Below are positions 1-9,802 of a stretch of 54,874 nt of DNA, piece after piece (positions within the stretch are counted from its first letter, which is position 1; each line of letters starts with the position of its first letter). Source of the stretch: Betaproteobacteria bacterium (GTDB lineage Bacteria; Pseudomonadota; Gammaproteobacteria; Burkholderiales; Burkholderiaceae_D); the NCBI GenBank assembly GCA_025356395.1, contig JANXTA010000175.1, positions 1 through 54,874 of the forward strand, read 5' to 3'. The notes below the pieces were generated by a model. It was not told the DNA's origin and searched no databases. It saw only the letters and a program-made list of their open reading frames with translations. The translations under genes were made by a program, and so were the position numbers.

Positions 1-988
1 CGTCGACCAGCGTGAACTCGAACGCGCTGCGCGCGGGCGTCGCGATGGCAGCGAACGGATAATGCAGCGAGCCCGACTTGGGCCGCGACAGTTGCGCGAT
101 GCGCGTGACGACGACCGCATCCGCTGTCTTAACACCGCCCGCGACAGACCTGCGTTCGATCGTGACCGGCTGCGCGGCTCCGGCGCGGTAGTCGATGGTC
201 AGCGAGAAACGGCGGCCCGCCGTGACGTCGGTCGGCACGGCGATGTGCGTGATCACGGAGGGCTGCGTGGGGATGGTCGGTCGGCTCGCGACCACAGGCG
301 CCGCCGCGATCGGCGCAGTCGGTGCTGGAAGGGCGGGCGTCGTATCCGCCACCGAGGGCGCCGGAACGAGTGGCGGAGCGGCCTGGACCACCTCGGCCGG
401 GGTCAAGCCTTTCCGCGCGCGATGGCTGCCGGTGTAGAGCGCGATGGCGGCGATCACGATCGCGGCCATCACGCCGGCGATCGCGTGCCAGCGGGTGAAG
501 GTCCTGGTCCGGGGCCGCGGGTCGCTCAGCCAGGCGGGTGCGTCCTCCGGATCGGTCGACATCCCGGCTGGCGGTCCTTCCCGCATCGCAGGGGTCGGCA
601 CTGCCACGTCCACCGGACCGGCGCGCAACGCGCGTGCCCAGGTGCCGACCGCCCAATCTGCCGACCGCCGGTCGATGGCGCGTCGTTCGCAGAGCTGATC
701 CTCGAGGCGACGCGTCAGCGACCGCATCTCCTCGTCGGAATACACGCCCAGCAGCGCTTCGGGCACCTGCTCTTCGAGCGCGACCAGCAGCAGCGCGATG
801 TCGGCCCTGGAGTTCGGACGCTGCTCCTCGAGGAGGCTCTTCAGGACGGCCGGCGCGTACAGCAGGGCCGGGCCCTTTTGCGCGATGCCGGCCCGCAGGA
901 CCGCCTCGAGAGTCGCGTCGTGGGCGTGCGGGGCGTCTGGCAGCGAGTCCGTGCGACTTCCTTCATCCACGGGGTGTGCTCGCTCCAT
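1..988 (-). CDS. Single-span membrane protein, paralogue 1 of 3 (partial)
   Basis: An open frame starts at an ATG at 988 and runs without a stop off the left edge, giving 329 visible residues. Residues about 25-122 form a helical domain with the signature DWAVGTWARAL. A transmembrane segment follows at about 168-187, then a Pro/Ala-rich linker, then a beta-rich extracytoplasmic part. Its last visible stretch (SLHYPFAAIATPARSAFEFT) aligns with the matching part of the 1072-2988 protein, so this is clearly a tandem paralogue. The C-terminal cysteine signature seen in the other two copies would lie outside the window. The function is not known. By architecture the N-terminal domain is cytoplasmic and the C-terminal part periplasmic, which is inferred from the single span. 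Confidence 0.8.
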   Translation of the reverse strand, partial: MERAHPVDEGSRTDSLPDAPHAHDATLEAVLRAGIAQKGPALLYAPAVLKSLLEEQRPNSRADIALLLVALEEQVPEALLGVYSDEEMRSLTRRLEDQLCERRAIDRRSADWAVGTWARALRAGPVDVAVPTPAMREGPPAGMSTDPEDAPAWLSDPRPRTRTFTRWHAIAGVMAAIVIAAIALYTGSHRARKGLTPAEVVQAAPPLVPAPSVADTTPALPAPTAPIAAAPVVASRPTIPTQPSVITHIAVPTDVTAGRRFSLTIDYRAGAAQPVTIERRSVAGGVKTADAVVVTRIAQLSRPKSGSLHYPFAAIATPARSAFEFTLVD

Positions 989-1071
989 ACGTCATCTTCA
1001 TCTCCGTATTGATGGAATGGCGGTCGAGGCAAAGCCTGGCCGCACGGCCAACACTGTACCTGTCGCGCCGA

Positions 1072-2988
1072 TCAGCGATCGACGATGGGCGGGGTCTCGG
1101 GCAGCAGCCGCGCCGGGGCGCGCGTCCCGGGCTTCGCCGACGGTGCGGCCACGGCACCCATCGGCACCAGTCGACCGCCGACGCGCTGGACGCGGCTGCC
1201 GACCTTCCAGGTGGCCTGGGACAGGATCGTCTGGATCGTCCGGTTGTCCATGCGGACCAGGACCTCGACGTTCTTCGCGCGATCCAGTTCGCGCACGGCA
1301 ACGACGCTGCCGCAGGTCTCGCGGGTACAGGCCACCGGCGCGGTGCGCGATGGCGGCGTGGATGGTTCCGCGACCGCGGTCTTCTGGGCTGCTGGCGCCT
1401 CGACCACGATTTGCTTCGCTGCGCTGCGCGTCCCGTCGCCATCGATCAGTGTGAAGGCGAAGGTGGTGCGCGACGCGGGGGCCATCGCTTCAAGCGGATA
1501 GCGCAACGTGCCGTCCCTGGGACTCGCGAGCGCCGTGACGGGGGTCACCTTGACCGGACCGTCGGCGCCGCCACCCGCGACGAGGGTCCTGCGTTCGACC
1601 GACGCGACGCGCGACTCGCCAGGCGTGAAATCAATCGTCACCGCGGATGGCGTGCCGGTCGGGGCTGTGACGGCGACGATGACCGATGGTCGCGCGGCCA
1701 CCGGCGCGAAGGCGAACTGCTTGACGAACGGCAGGCTGCGCGAGCCGTCGGCCGCGGTAAGCACGTACTGGAACGTGGCGGTGGCCGGCGTGGTCGTGCG
1801 CAGGCCGATACGGCCGACCGCGATGCGACCGTCGAGGCTCGCATCCGGCTTCGCGTCGAACACGCGGACGCGCGGCTCCCACTCGCCTTCGCCGGCCATG
1901 AAGGTCGCCTCCACGAACTTCAGGTCGCGCCGCGCCGGATCGATGGACACGAACACCGCGTGCTCGTTGCCGTCGCCGATCAGGTTCGCATCGCTGACGA
2001 CGTCGATGATCGCGGGAACCGGCGGGGCGGCGGGGACCGGAGCCGCCGTCGTGGCTACGATCGGTTCGGCCGGCGGCGCCGTCGACGGGGCCATGAACCG
2101 CATCGAGACCACGGCGAGGATCGCGGCGGCCATTACGCCTGCGAGGCCGATCCAGGGATTGAAGCGCTTGCGGACTGGCGCGGGTACATCGACGGACCAG
2201 GTCGGCAGGTCTTCAGGAGTCTCGACCGCAGCCGGCGGGGGAGGAGCGGCAGGCGCTTCGACGGGGGCGGCCGCGAGCGGCGGCTCGGGCTCTGTCGGCA
2301 TCGCCACCGGCACTGCGATGACGGGCGCCGGCGGCTCGACGATGGGTGTGGCAACTTCGACAGGAACGGGTGGTGCCTCGACCGGCTTCGCGGGCGGCTG
2401 GAAGCCGAAGGGCACCGTGAACGGCGCTGGGACCACTGTTGTTTTCACGTCGACAGGGATCTGCTCGTCGGTCGGGACGCCCATCGCACCGAACGGATTG
2501 GTCGCGCTCGCGTGAGCCGTGGCCGGAGGAGCCGGGCGCGGCGCCGTCGCGTTGCGCGCTTCTCCCGACTGCCGCGAGATCGTGGCCCCGAACAGGTCCA
2601 TGCGAAGCGCAGAGGCCCAGGTCGAAACGGCCCACGTCGCGGCGAAAGGATTGAGGCCCCGACGCTCGGACAACGCCTGCTGGAGCTGCGGTTCCACCGC
2701 CTGCAGATCCGTCGCGGAGGTCACGGCCAGCAGGGCGTGCGGCACGCGTTCCTCGAGGGCGGCCAGCAGGAAGGCGATGTCGGACGACGCGCCCGGGCAC
2801 TGCGCCGCGAGCAGCTGTCGCAGCTTGTCCGGACGACTGAGCAGCGCCGGTCCGTGGAGGTCGATAGCGAGTTGCAGGGCCGTCTCGACGGACTCGCCGC
2901 TCGACGACCGGGTCGCCAGGCCCGCCGACTCTCGTGCCGATTCCAGACCGGTCTGGTTCATGTCGCGCCGATCCCACGATTCATCCAT
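1072..2988 (-). CDS. Single-span membrane protein, paralogue 2 of 3
   Basis: This protein has 638 residues. The N-terminal helical domain (about 35-130) ends in TWAVSTWASAL. A long Pro/Ala/Val linker leads to a transmembrane segment at about 279-299. The remainder is beta-rich with two repeated modules that contain RYPLEAMAP-type motifs. The C-terminal 85 residues start with CTRETCGSVVAVRE and continue through VRMDN and VGSRVQRVGGRLV. That pattern resembles the ends of SlyB-type glycine-zipper lipoproteins (CxxCG...VRMDDG...VGDRV), but the glycine zipper itself is missing. The start is uncertain: GTG at 2991, ATG at 2988 and ATG at 2961 are all in frame. Copies on either side (1-988 and 4532-6004) share the layout. 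The function is unknown. Confidence 0.8.
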   Translation of the reverse strand: MDESWDRRDMNQTGLESARESAGLATRSSSGESVETALQLAIDLHGPALLSRPDKLRQLLAAQCPGASSDIAFLLAALEERVPHALLAVTSATDLQAVEPQLQQALSERRGLNPFAATWAVSTWASALRMDLFGATISRQSGEARNATAPRPAPPATAHASATNPFGAMGVPTDEQIPVDVKTTVVPAPFTVPFGFQPPAKPVEAPPVPVEVATPIVEPPAPVIAVPVAMPTEPEPPLAAAPVEAPAAPPPPAAVETPEDLPTWSVDVPAPVRKRFNPWIGLAGVMAAAILAVVSMRFMAPSTAPPAEPIVATTAAPVPAAPPVPAIIDVVSDANLIGDGNEHAVFVSIDPARRDLKFVEATFMAGEGEWEPRVRVFDAKPDASLDGRIAVGRIGLRTTTPATATFQYVLTAADGSRSLPFVKQFAFAPVAARPSVIVAVTAPTGTPSAVTIDFTPGESRVASVERRTLVAGGGADGPVKVTPVTALASPRDGTLRYPLEAMAPASRTTFAFTLIDGDGTRSAAKQIVVEAPAAQKTAVAEPSTPPSRTAPVACTRETCGSVVAVRELDRAKNVEVLVRMDNRTIQTILSQATWKVGSRVQRVGGRLVPMGAVAAPSAKPGTRAPARLLPETPPIVDR

Positions 2989-3060
2989 CACTCCGGAAAT
3001 GCGAGAGCGCCGATCTGCCGTGCCGGCGAAATCGACTCTTATCGCGGAACGTCGCGACCG

Positions 3061-4413
3061 TCAACTTGCCCGGGGCTCGATCGCGATGTCGTGGCGCAGG
3101 TGTCCGGTCTTCCGCGCGTCCGGCATGAACAGCGCGACGACGAAGGCAATCGCGCACAGGGTCGCGACGTACCAGTAGAACCAGTCCTCGCGACCGGCCT
3201 GCTTGAACCACAGCGCGACGTATTCCGCGCTGCCGCCGAAGATCGCGTTGGCGAGGCCGTAGGTGAAGCCGACGCCGAGCGCCCGCACCGTGGTCGGGAA
3301 CAGCTCGGCCTTCACGAGTCCGCTGATTGACGTGTAGAGGCTGACGATCGCGAGTCCGCAGGTGATCAGCAGGAAGGCCGTCCATGGGCTCCGGACCTGC
3401 GCCAGCGCGGTCATCAGCGGCACCACCACGATCGTCGACAGCAGGCCGAACGCGATCATCGATTTCTTCCGGCCCCATCGATCGGACAGCGCGCCGAACA
3501 GCGGCTGCATGAGCATGTAGACGAACAGCACGCCGGTCATCGTCGCGGTCGCGGTCTGCATCGTCATCCCGGCCGTGTTCACCAGGTACTTCTGCATGTA
3601 GGTCGTGAACGTGTAGAAGATCAGCGAACCGCCGGCCGTGAAGCCGAACACCGTTAGCACCGCCCTCTTGTGCTGCATGAGACCGGCGAAGGTGCCGGCC
3701 TCCTTGGCCGCGCGATCCTTGGCCGTCGTGGTCTCGGTCAGCGAGCGGCGCATGAAGAGGGCGACGATTGCGGCCATCGCGCCGATCACGAAAGGCACAC
3801 GCCAGCCCCAGGCCTTCATCTCGTCCTGCGACAGGAACTGCTGCAGCACGAACAGGACGAGCACCGCCAGCAGCTGGCCGCCGATCAGCGTGACGTACTG
3901 GAAGGAGCCGAGGAAGCCGCGCCGGCCGGTGCGTGCCACCTCGCTCATGTAGGTCGCGCTGATGCCGTACTCGCCGCCCACCGACACACCCTGGATCAGG
4001 CGCGCGACCAGCAAGAGCAATGGCGCTGCTGTCCCGATCGTCGCGTACGTGGGCAGCACCGCGACCATCAGCGACCCCCCGCACATGATCAGCATGGCGG
4101 TCATCATCGACAGGCGTCGGCCGCGCTTGTCGGCGAGCTTGCCGAACAGCCAGCCACCGAGTGGACGCATCAGGAAGCCGGCGCCGAAGATGCCGGCCGT
4201 GTTCAGCAGTTGCGAGGTGCGGTCGCCCGACGGGAAGAACGAGGACGCGAAGTAGAGGGCCGCGAACGAGTACGCGTAGAAGTCGTACCACTCCACCAGG
4301 TTGCCCGACGAGCCGCCGACGATGGCCCAGATGCGCCGACGCTGATCGGCCCTGGCCTCGTCCACCGACAGGGAAGGCGATGGGTCGTGCGTGACATCGA
4401 GTGCGATGGTCAT
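3061..4413 (-). CDS. kgtP: MHS-family MFS symporter, alpha-ketoglutarate permease-like
   Basis: This is a 450-residue, 12-span major facilitator of the metabolite:H+ symporter family. The N-terminal part follows E. coli KgtP closely: [20 protein letters not shown], then [20 protein letters not shown] with the loop 2-3 motif, then [21 protein letters not shown]. It probably imports 2-oxoglutarate or a related dicarboxylate with a proton across the inner membrane. The length is normal for the family. It sits between two members of the tandem membrane-protein family on the same strand, with gaps of about 70 and 118 bp, so it has its own context. ProP-like or citrate-type specificity cannot be excluded from sequence alone. 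Confidence 0.85.
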   Translation of the reverse strand: MTIALDVTHDPSPSLSVDEARADQRRRIWAIVGGSSGNLVEWYDFYAYSFAALYFASSFFPSGDRTSQLLNTAGIFGAGFLMRPLGGWLFGKLADKRGRRLSMMTAMLIMCGGSLMVAVLPTYATIGTAAPLLLLVARLIQGVSVGGEYGISATYMSEVARTGRRGFLGSFQYVTLIGGQLLAVLVLFVLQQFLSQDEMKAWGWRVPFVIGAMAAIVALFMRRSLTETTTAKDRAAKEAGTFAGLMQHKRAVLTVFGFTAGGSLIFYTFTTYMQKYLVNTAGMTMQTATATMTGVLFVYMLMQPLFGALSDRWGRKKSMIAFGLLSTIVVVPLMTALAQVRSPWTAFLLITCGLAIVSLYTSISGLVKAELFPTTVRALGVGFTYGLANAIFGGSAEYVALWFKQAGREDWFYWYVATLCAIAFVVALFMPDARKTGHLRHDIAIEPRAS

Positions 4414-4531
4414 GGCGGTTTCGAACAGGCGACTAACCGACCAGTGTGCTCCGCCAGCGACCCGTGACGCTCGACGCTTGCCGCCGTCGCCGTGTCGGAC
4501 GATGGCTGATCCTCCGCGCCGTGCCGCGTCG

Positions 4532-6004
4532 CTAGTTCGCCTCGACCGGCACCAGCCGATTGCCCGCGATGCGGGCCCGGCTGCCGACCTGCAGCCGGTA
4601 GGGCGCCGTCGACACCAGCGTCTGGCGATTGTCGAGACGCACGGTGATCTGGTAGATCGGCGCGCCGCCCCCGCCTTCGATCTCGCCCGACTCGATCACG
4701 GTGCCGCAGGTCGATGCCGTGCAGGCGGTCGACGCTGCGGATGCCACGGGCGGCGCGGCGCCGACCAGCGAGATCATGACCCGCTGCGGTGCACTCCGGC
4801 TCCCGTCGCGACCGATCGCGATGAAATCGATCGTCGCGTGCGAGGGGGCATCCATCGAGCGGAAGGGGATCTGCAGCGCGCGTTCCCCGGAGCGAAGAGA
4901 CGTGGCCTGCAGCACGGTCGCCATCTGCGGCCACGCGCCGCCGCTGTCGACGATGCGGCGCTCGACCGAGACCACGTCGCGCACGTTGCCGCCGAGTTGC
5001 ACCACGACGTTGAACGGATCGCCTTCGATGACGCGCGGCACGTCGACACGGGCGATGACGGGGCGACGCGGTTCGGGCTGCGGACTGGCGGGAACGGGCG
5101 TCATTTCGGCGGGCTCGACGACGGGCGCAGTTTCAGCCAACGCTGGAGGCGGAGGCGGAGGCGGCGTCGGCGTGAGAGTCGGCGTCGGCGCGTCGGCAAT
5201 CGGCGCCGGGGCGGCGGCCGGCGTGGCCGCCGATCGCGTGATGGGCGCGCTGCCGGGCATGCCCTCCAGCGCGAACCAGGCACCCGCAGCGAGGACCAGC
5301 ACCAGCACGCCGATAGCGATCGGCGCAGCCAGGGAACGCCGGGGTGGCGGCAGCGGACGATCCCGCGTCGGCGGCACGATCGGATCGGTCTCGAACCCGG
5401 GGTCGCGATCCGGGAAGAGCGGTTCGACGAGCAGCGGCGTCTCGTCCGCGGGGTCGGTCGGGAAGACAGGCGCGTTGGTGATCGGCACGTCCTCGTCGTG
5501 CGCAGGCTCGACGGGCTGGACGGGCCGGACGGTCGGTTGATCCCACAGGCGACCGATGGTGGTCGCATTGGAAAGTTCCAACGCGTCGTTGAGCATCGGT
5601 GGATGGATCGGCGCTGGCGCCGCCACGAATCGGGCGGCAGCGACGGGCGATGTCGGCAGCGCGAACGCATGCGCCCACGCGCGCACGGCCCACGTCGACC
5701 ATTCCGCATCGAGGCCAGACTGCTCCCGAAGCGCCTTCGCGGACTGCCGTAGCAGCTCCGGCAAGGTCTCGTCGTCCTGCGCGCCGTGCAGCCGTGCCGG
5801 TATGCCGGCGTTGAGGGCCGCGAGCACGGCGGCCACGTGACTGGGCGAGTCCGGACAGGCCTTGGCCAGCAGCGCGCGAACCTGCTTCGGATCGTCGAGC
5901 AGCGCGATGCCGTAGATGTCGATCAGAGACGCGAGCTGCGCGTCGATCGGGGCGTCGTGCGTGGCGGGATGCTCCCGCCAAGTGGCGTCGAATACGTCTT
6001 CCAT
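4532..6004 (-). CDS. Single-span membrane protein, paralogue 3 of 3
   Basis: This protein has 490 residues when started at the ATG at 6004, which has GAGAT a few bases upstream. The frame stays open to 6199, and an ATG at 6040 is an alternative without a ribosome site. The helical domain spans about 20-117 and ends [14 protein letters not shown]. The transmembrane segment is at about 225-247, followed by a run of prolines and a beta-rich region. The last 63 residues (428-490) begin [12 protein letters not shown] and end [18 protein letters not shown], the same SlyB-like terminal signature as in the 1072-2988 protein. The middle is shorter than in paralogue 2, because one beta module is missing. 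The function is unknown. Confidence 0.82.
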   Translation of the reverse strand: MEDVFDATWREHPATHDAPIDAQLASLIDIYGIALLDDPKQVRALLAKACPDSPSHVAAVLAALNAGIPARLHGAQDDETLPELLRQSAKALREQSGLDAEWSTWAVRAWAHAFALPTSPVAAARFVAAPAPIHPPMLNDALELSNATTIGRLWDQPTVRPVQPVEPAHDEDVPITNAPVFPTDPADETPLLVEPLFPDRDPGFETDPIVPPTRDRPLPPPRRSLAAPIAIGVLVLVLAAGAWFALEGMPGSAPITRSAATPAAAPAPIADAPTPTLTPTPPPPPPPALAETAPVVEPAEMTPVPASPQPEPRRPVIARVDVPRVIEGDPFNVVVQLGGNVRDVVSVERRIVDSGGAWPQMATVLQATSLRSGERALQIPFRSMDAPSHATIDFIAIGRDGSRSAPQRVMISLVGAAPPVASAASTACTASTCGTVIESGEIEGGGGAPIYQITVRLDNRQTLVSTAPYRLQVGSRARIAGNRLVPVEAN

Positions 6005-6277
6005 GATCGATCTCGATTGCAATTTGGACTGCACCTGCATCGTCGACGAACGACGTGCCCGGACCTCGTCTTGCGCCCCTGGCAACGCGTGTCGGGCGGT
6101 TGCACAGACCGGGAACTCCGCGGACAGGTTCCGGTCATGCCGACGCGAGCGCGGTTTGTGACTAGAATGCGCGCCACCCGGCGTTCGTGGGTAGGACATC
6201 GGTGGGGACGGCGATCATCCCTGCACCACCTCGGAATGCGCGCGTGATCCTGTCTGAAGTGCACCTGGAAGGCCCCG

Positions 6278-8536
6278 ATGAAATTCCGCTTCCCCATCGT
6301 CATCATCGACGAGGACTACCGGTCCGAGAATACCTCGGGCCTCGGCATCCGCGCGCTCGCGGCCGCTTTCGAGGCCGAGGGCATGGAGGTGCTCGGTGCG
6401 ACCAGCTACGGCGACCTGTCGCAGTTCGCGCAGCAGCAATCGCGGGCTTCGGCGTTCGTGCTGTCGATCGACGACGAGGAATTCACGCCCGGTCCCGAAC
6501 TTGATCCCGCGGTGCTCAACCTGCGTGCCTTCATTGAGGAGATCCGCTTCAAGAACGCGGACATCCCGATCTACATCTACGGCGAGACGCGCACGTCGCG
6601 ACACATCCCGAACGACATCCTGAAGGAGCTGCACGGCTTCATCCACATGTTCGAGGACACGCCCGAGTTCGTGGCGCGCCACATCATCCGCGAGGCACGC
6701 GCCTATCTCGACGGCCTCGCCCCGCCGTTCTTCCGCGCGCTGGTGCACTACGCGCAGGACGGTTCCTACTCGTGGCATTGCCCGGGGCACTCGGGTGGCG
6801 TGGCTTTCCTGAAGAGCCCGGTCGGCCAGATGTTCCATCAGTTCTTCGGCGAGAACATGCTGCGGGCCGACGTCTGCAACGCGGTCGAGGAACTGGGTCA
6901 GCTGCTCGACCACACCGGACCCGTCGCGGCCTCGGAGCGCAACGCCGCGCGCATCTTCCACGCGGACCATTGCTACTTCGTCACCAACGGCACGTCGACG
7001 TCGAACAAGATCGTGTGGCACGCGAGCATCGCGCCCGACGACATCGTCGTGGTCGATCGCAACTGCCACAAGTCGATCCTGCACGCCATCACGATGACCG
7101 GCGCGATCCCCGTGTTCCTGACGCCCAAGCGCAACCACCTGGGCATCATCGGACCGATCCCGAAGGACGAGTTCACGCCCGAGAGCATCGCGCGGAAGAT
7201 CGAGGCCAATCCCTTCGCGCGCAACGCCAAGAACAAAAAGCCGCGCATCCTCACCATCACGCAGTCAACCTACGACGGCATCCTCTACAACGACGAGACG
7301 TTGAAGACGATGCTCGACGGCAAGATCGACAACCTGCATTTCGACGAAGCCTGGTGTCCGCACGCGACCTTCCACGACTTCTACAAGAACATGCACGCGA
7401 TCGGCCAGGACCGGCCGCGACCGAAGACGTCGATGATCTATGCGACCCAGTCGACCCACAAGATGCTGGCCGGCCTGTCGCAGGCGTCGCAGATCCTGGT
7501 GCGCGAGTCCGAGTCGGTGAAGCTCGATCCGACCATTTTCAACGAAGCGTTCCTGATGCACACGTCGACGAGTCCGCAGTACGCGATCATTGCGTCGTGC
7601 GACATTGCCGCTGCGATGATGGAGCCACCGGGCGGCACGGCGCTGGTCGAGGAGAGCATCCTCGAGGCGCTCGACTTCCGTCGCGCGATGCGCAAGATCG
7701 ACGCCGAGTTCGGTAAGGACTGGTGGTTCAAGGTCTGGGGTCCCGACAAGCTGGTCGAGGACGGCATCGGCAAGCAGTCGGACTGGGTGCTCAAGTCGAA
7801 CGAGAAGTGGCATGGGTTCGGCAACCTCGCCGGCGGCTTCAACATGCTCGACCCGATCAAGTCGACCGTCGTCACGCCGGGCCTCGACGTGTCGGGCAAG
7901 TTCGCCAAGACCGGTATCCCGGCGTCGATCGTCACGCGCTACCTCGCCGAGCACGGCGTCATCGTCGAGAAGACCGGGCTGTATTCGTTCTTCATCATGT
8001 TCACGATCGGCATCACGAAGGGTCGCTGGAACACGCTGCTCACGGCGCTCCAGCAGTTCAAGGACGACTACGATCGCAACGCGCCGATCTGGCGAGTCCT
8101 GCCGGAGTTCGCGCAGTCGCATCCGAAGTACGAACGTACCGGCCTGCGCGACCTGAGCCAGCAGATCCACGACATGTACAAGCTGCACGACGTGGCGCGC
8201 GTGACGACCGAGATGTACCTGTCGGACATGCAGCCCGCGATGAAGCCATCACAAGCCTATGCATGCATGGCGCATCGCGAGATCGATCGCGTGCCGATCG
8301 AGGAGCTCGAAGGGCGCATCACCAGCGTGCTGCTGACGCCTTATCCGCCAGGCATCCCGCTGCTGATCCCCGGCGAGCGCTTCAACAAGACGATCGTCGA
8401 GTACCTCAAGTTCGCGCAGCGCTTCAATCTCGCGTTTCCGGGTTTCGAGACCGACATCCACGGTCTGGTGGAGACGAAGCACGACGGCAAGACATCGTTC
8501 TTCGTGGATTGCGTCAAGGTCTCTGCCGTGCCTTGA
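6278..8536 (+). CDS. Orn/Lys/Arg decarboxylase (PLP, fold type I)
   Basis: This 752-residue enzyme has the three-part layout of large inducible or biodegradative basic amino acid decarboxylases. It has an N-terminal response-regulator-like wing (about 1-130), a PLP-binding core and a C-terminal domain. The PLP lysine is K395 in ATQSTHKMLAGLSQ, and the core has HCPGHSGGVAF and FDEAWCPHATFHDFY. The enzyme removes the alpha-carboxylate of arginine, lysine or ornithine in the cytoplasm and yields agmatine, cadaverine or putrescine. The length fits AdiA, CadA and SpeC alike, and the substrate cannot be fixed by eye, so no symbol is given. A good ribosome site (GGAAGG) lies 5 bases before the ATG. 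A TAGAAT hexamer at 6163-6168 could be its -10 element. Confidence 0.9.
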   Translation: MKFRFPIVIIDEDYRSENTSGLGIRALAAAFEAEGMEVLGATSYGDLSQFAQQQSRASAFVLSIDDEEFTPGPELDPAVLNLRAFIEEIRFKNADIPIYIYGETRTSRHIPNDILKELHGFIHMFEDTPEFVARHIIREARAYLDGLAPPFFRALVHYAQDGSYSWHCPGHSGGVAFLKSPVGQMFHQFFGENMLRADVCNAVEELGQLLDHTGPVAASERNAARIFHADHCYFVTNGTSTSNKIVWHASIAPDDIVVVDRNCHKSILHAITMTGAIPVFLTPKRNHLGIIGPIPKDEFTPESIARKIEANPFARNAKNKKPRILTITQSTYDGILYNDETLKTMLDGKIDNLHFDEAWCPHATFHDFYKNMHAIGQDRPRPKTSMIYATQSTHKMLAGLSQASQILVRESESVKLDPTIFNEAFLMHTSTSPQYAIIASCDIAAAMMEPPGGTALVEESILEALDFRRAMRKIDAEFGKDWWFKVWGPDKLVEDGIGKQSDWVLKSNEKWHGFGNLAGGFNMLDPIKSTVVTPGLDVSGKFAKTGIPASIVTRYLAEHGVIVEKTGLYSFFIMFTIGITKGRWNTLLTALQQFKDDYDRNAPIWRVLPEFAQSHPKYERTGLRDLSQQIHDMYKLHDVARVTTEMYLSDMQPAMKPSQAYACMAHREIDRVPIEELEGRITSVLLTPYPPGIPLLIPGERFNKTIVEYLKFAQRFNLAFPGFETDIHGLVETKHDGKTSFFVDCVKVSAVP

Positions 8537-8548
8537 GGCTGTGGCAAG

Positions 8549-8574
8549 GACCTGGCTTCGGGAGAGGCCGGGTC
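8549..8574. terminator. Weak hairpin between convergent genes
   Basis: GACCTGGC (8549-8556) pairs with GCCGGGTC (8567-8574) through one G-U pair and a 10-base loop. It lies in the 44-bp gap between the converging decarboxylase and GDSL esterase genes. There is no T-run, so a role as a bidirectional terminator is only a suggestion. Confidence 0.3.
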
Positions 8575-8580
8575 AGGCGT

Positions 8581-9687
8581 TCAGATGGCGCTCTTGCGAC
8601 GGCGAACGACGACCAGTCCCGTCATGCCGAGCGCGAGTAGAGCGATTTCCGACGGCTCGGGTACGCCGAGCGCGGCTGCGAGTCGCTGACCGATGATGGC
8701 TTGCGCGGCCGTCGTCGGATGGATCGGATCCCAGAAGATGTAATGGTCGGCCCCGGCCACGGCGCATGCCGCGGTGACGGCCGATGTCGCATCGGCGACG
8801 CTACCGCTCAGGCAGGACAGCGTGGTGTTGGTAAAGCCATAACCGGCCGGATTGGCGAGAATCTGGTTGAAGACGCCATAGAGGTCGAATGGAACGATGT
8901 CACCGGGATAGGCGCTGGCCAGGCCGCCGAGCGACAGCACGAGAGCCGCGTTGAAGGCAACCGTCACCGCATGACTTTGGGCGACGGCGACGGGCCCACC
9001 CGCGATCGATTGCGCGGTCGCGCCGAGATCGGGAAGGTTCGGGACGACGATGTGCTGGGCGCCTAGCGCAGCCAGCGCCGCGACGCCGGCCGTGATGTTG
9101 GACACCGCCGTGCAGACCGCCGCGGCGATGGGGTTGGCGTTCGCGCATCCCGCCGCGACGCCCGCGCTGCCGGGATGGATGAAGTCGTTGGCGCCTGCCC
9201 ACACCACGTACACCGCATTCGGATCGGCCGCGGCGTGCGTGGACGTGTAGTCCGCGATCTCGCCGGTCATGCCCTTGAACCCCGTGCTGACCGTATTTTG
9301 ACCGAGAGCGATCGTGCCGGGCAGCGACGCATTGGCGAGTCCCGAGGTCGCACCGCCCTGCGCATAGTTGTTGCCCGCGGTCGCACCTCCCAGAAAAGGC
9401 GGCGTGACGTAGTGGGGCGTCAACGATAGGCCAAGCGTGTTGGCCAGATAGTCGACCGCGACCAGTCCGCTGGAGAAGCGCCCCAGCGGACTCACGTTCG
9501 GCGCGGGGACCGTCGGGAACGCGCCGCCGGTAACGGCGCTGATCGCCGCTGACAGGTTGTGGTCGCTGCCACCGTCCGACAGGCTGTCGCCGAAGACGTA
9601 CAGATTGCTGTAGGGACCTGCCTGGCTCGCGAGCGGCGCGAGCAGGCAGAGCGCAAGTGCGGTCTTTCGAAGACGTTGGACGAGCAT
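8581..9687 (-). CDS. PEP-CTERM SGNH/GDSL esterase
   Basis: This 368-residue exported hydrolase starts at the ATG at 9687, chosen because a perfect AGGAGG lies 6 bases upstream. An upstream in-frame start at 9738 is not favoured. Residues 1-22 are a signal peptide. The SGNH blocks are visible: FGDSLSDGG with the serine nucleophile just after cleavage, NYAQGGATSG, WAGANDF, and DPIHPT with the Asp/His pair near the end. The C-terminus is a PEP-CTERM sorting signal, VPEPSEIALLALGMTG followed by an RRRK tail. That signal is normally cleaved by an exosortase, but no exosortase gene is in the window. It probably acts as a cell-surface or secreted lipase/esterase, and its substrate is unknown. Confidence 0.88.
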   Translation of the reverse strand: MLVQRLRKTALALCLLAPLASQAGPYSNLYVFGDSLSDGGSDHNLSAAISAVTGGAFPTVPAPNVSPLGRFSSGLVAVDYLANTLGLSLTPHYVTPPFLGGATAGNNYAQGGATSGLANASLPGTIALGQNTVSTGFKGMTGEIADYTSTHAAADPNAVYVVWAGANDFIHPGSAGVAAGCANANPIAAAVCTAVSNITAGVAALAALGAQHIVVPNLPDLGATAQSIAGGPVAVAQSHAVTVAFNAALVLSLGGLASAYPGDIVPFDLYGVFNQILANPAGYGFTNTTLSCLSGSVADATSAVTAACAVAGADHYIFWDPIHPTTAAQAIIGQRLAAALGVPEPSEIALLALGMTGLVVVRRRKSAI

Positions 9688-9802
9688 GGAATCCTCCTGT
9701 TGACGTACCGCCCTTTGGAGAGGGCTTTGAGTACGCAACAGGTTTACCGAAGCATCCGCTCGATGGCAACGGAAATCGACGGTAGGACGCCGTGCAGCGT
9801 CT

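Noticed and set aside
538-3330. 930-codon plus-strand open frame over the tandem membrane-protein genes
   Set aside because: Arg-rich, low-complexity translation without motifs. The opposite strand carries homologous paralogues in consistent frames.
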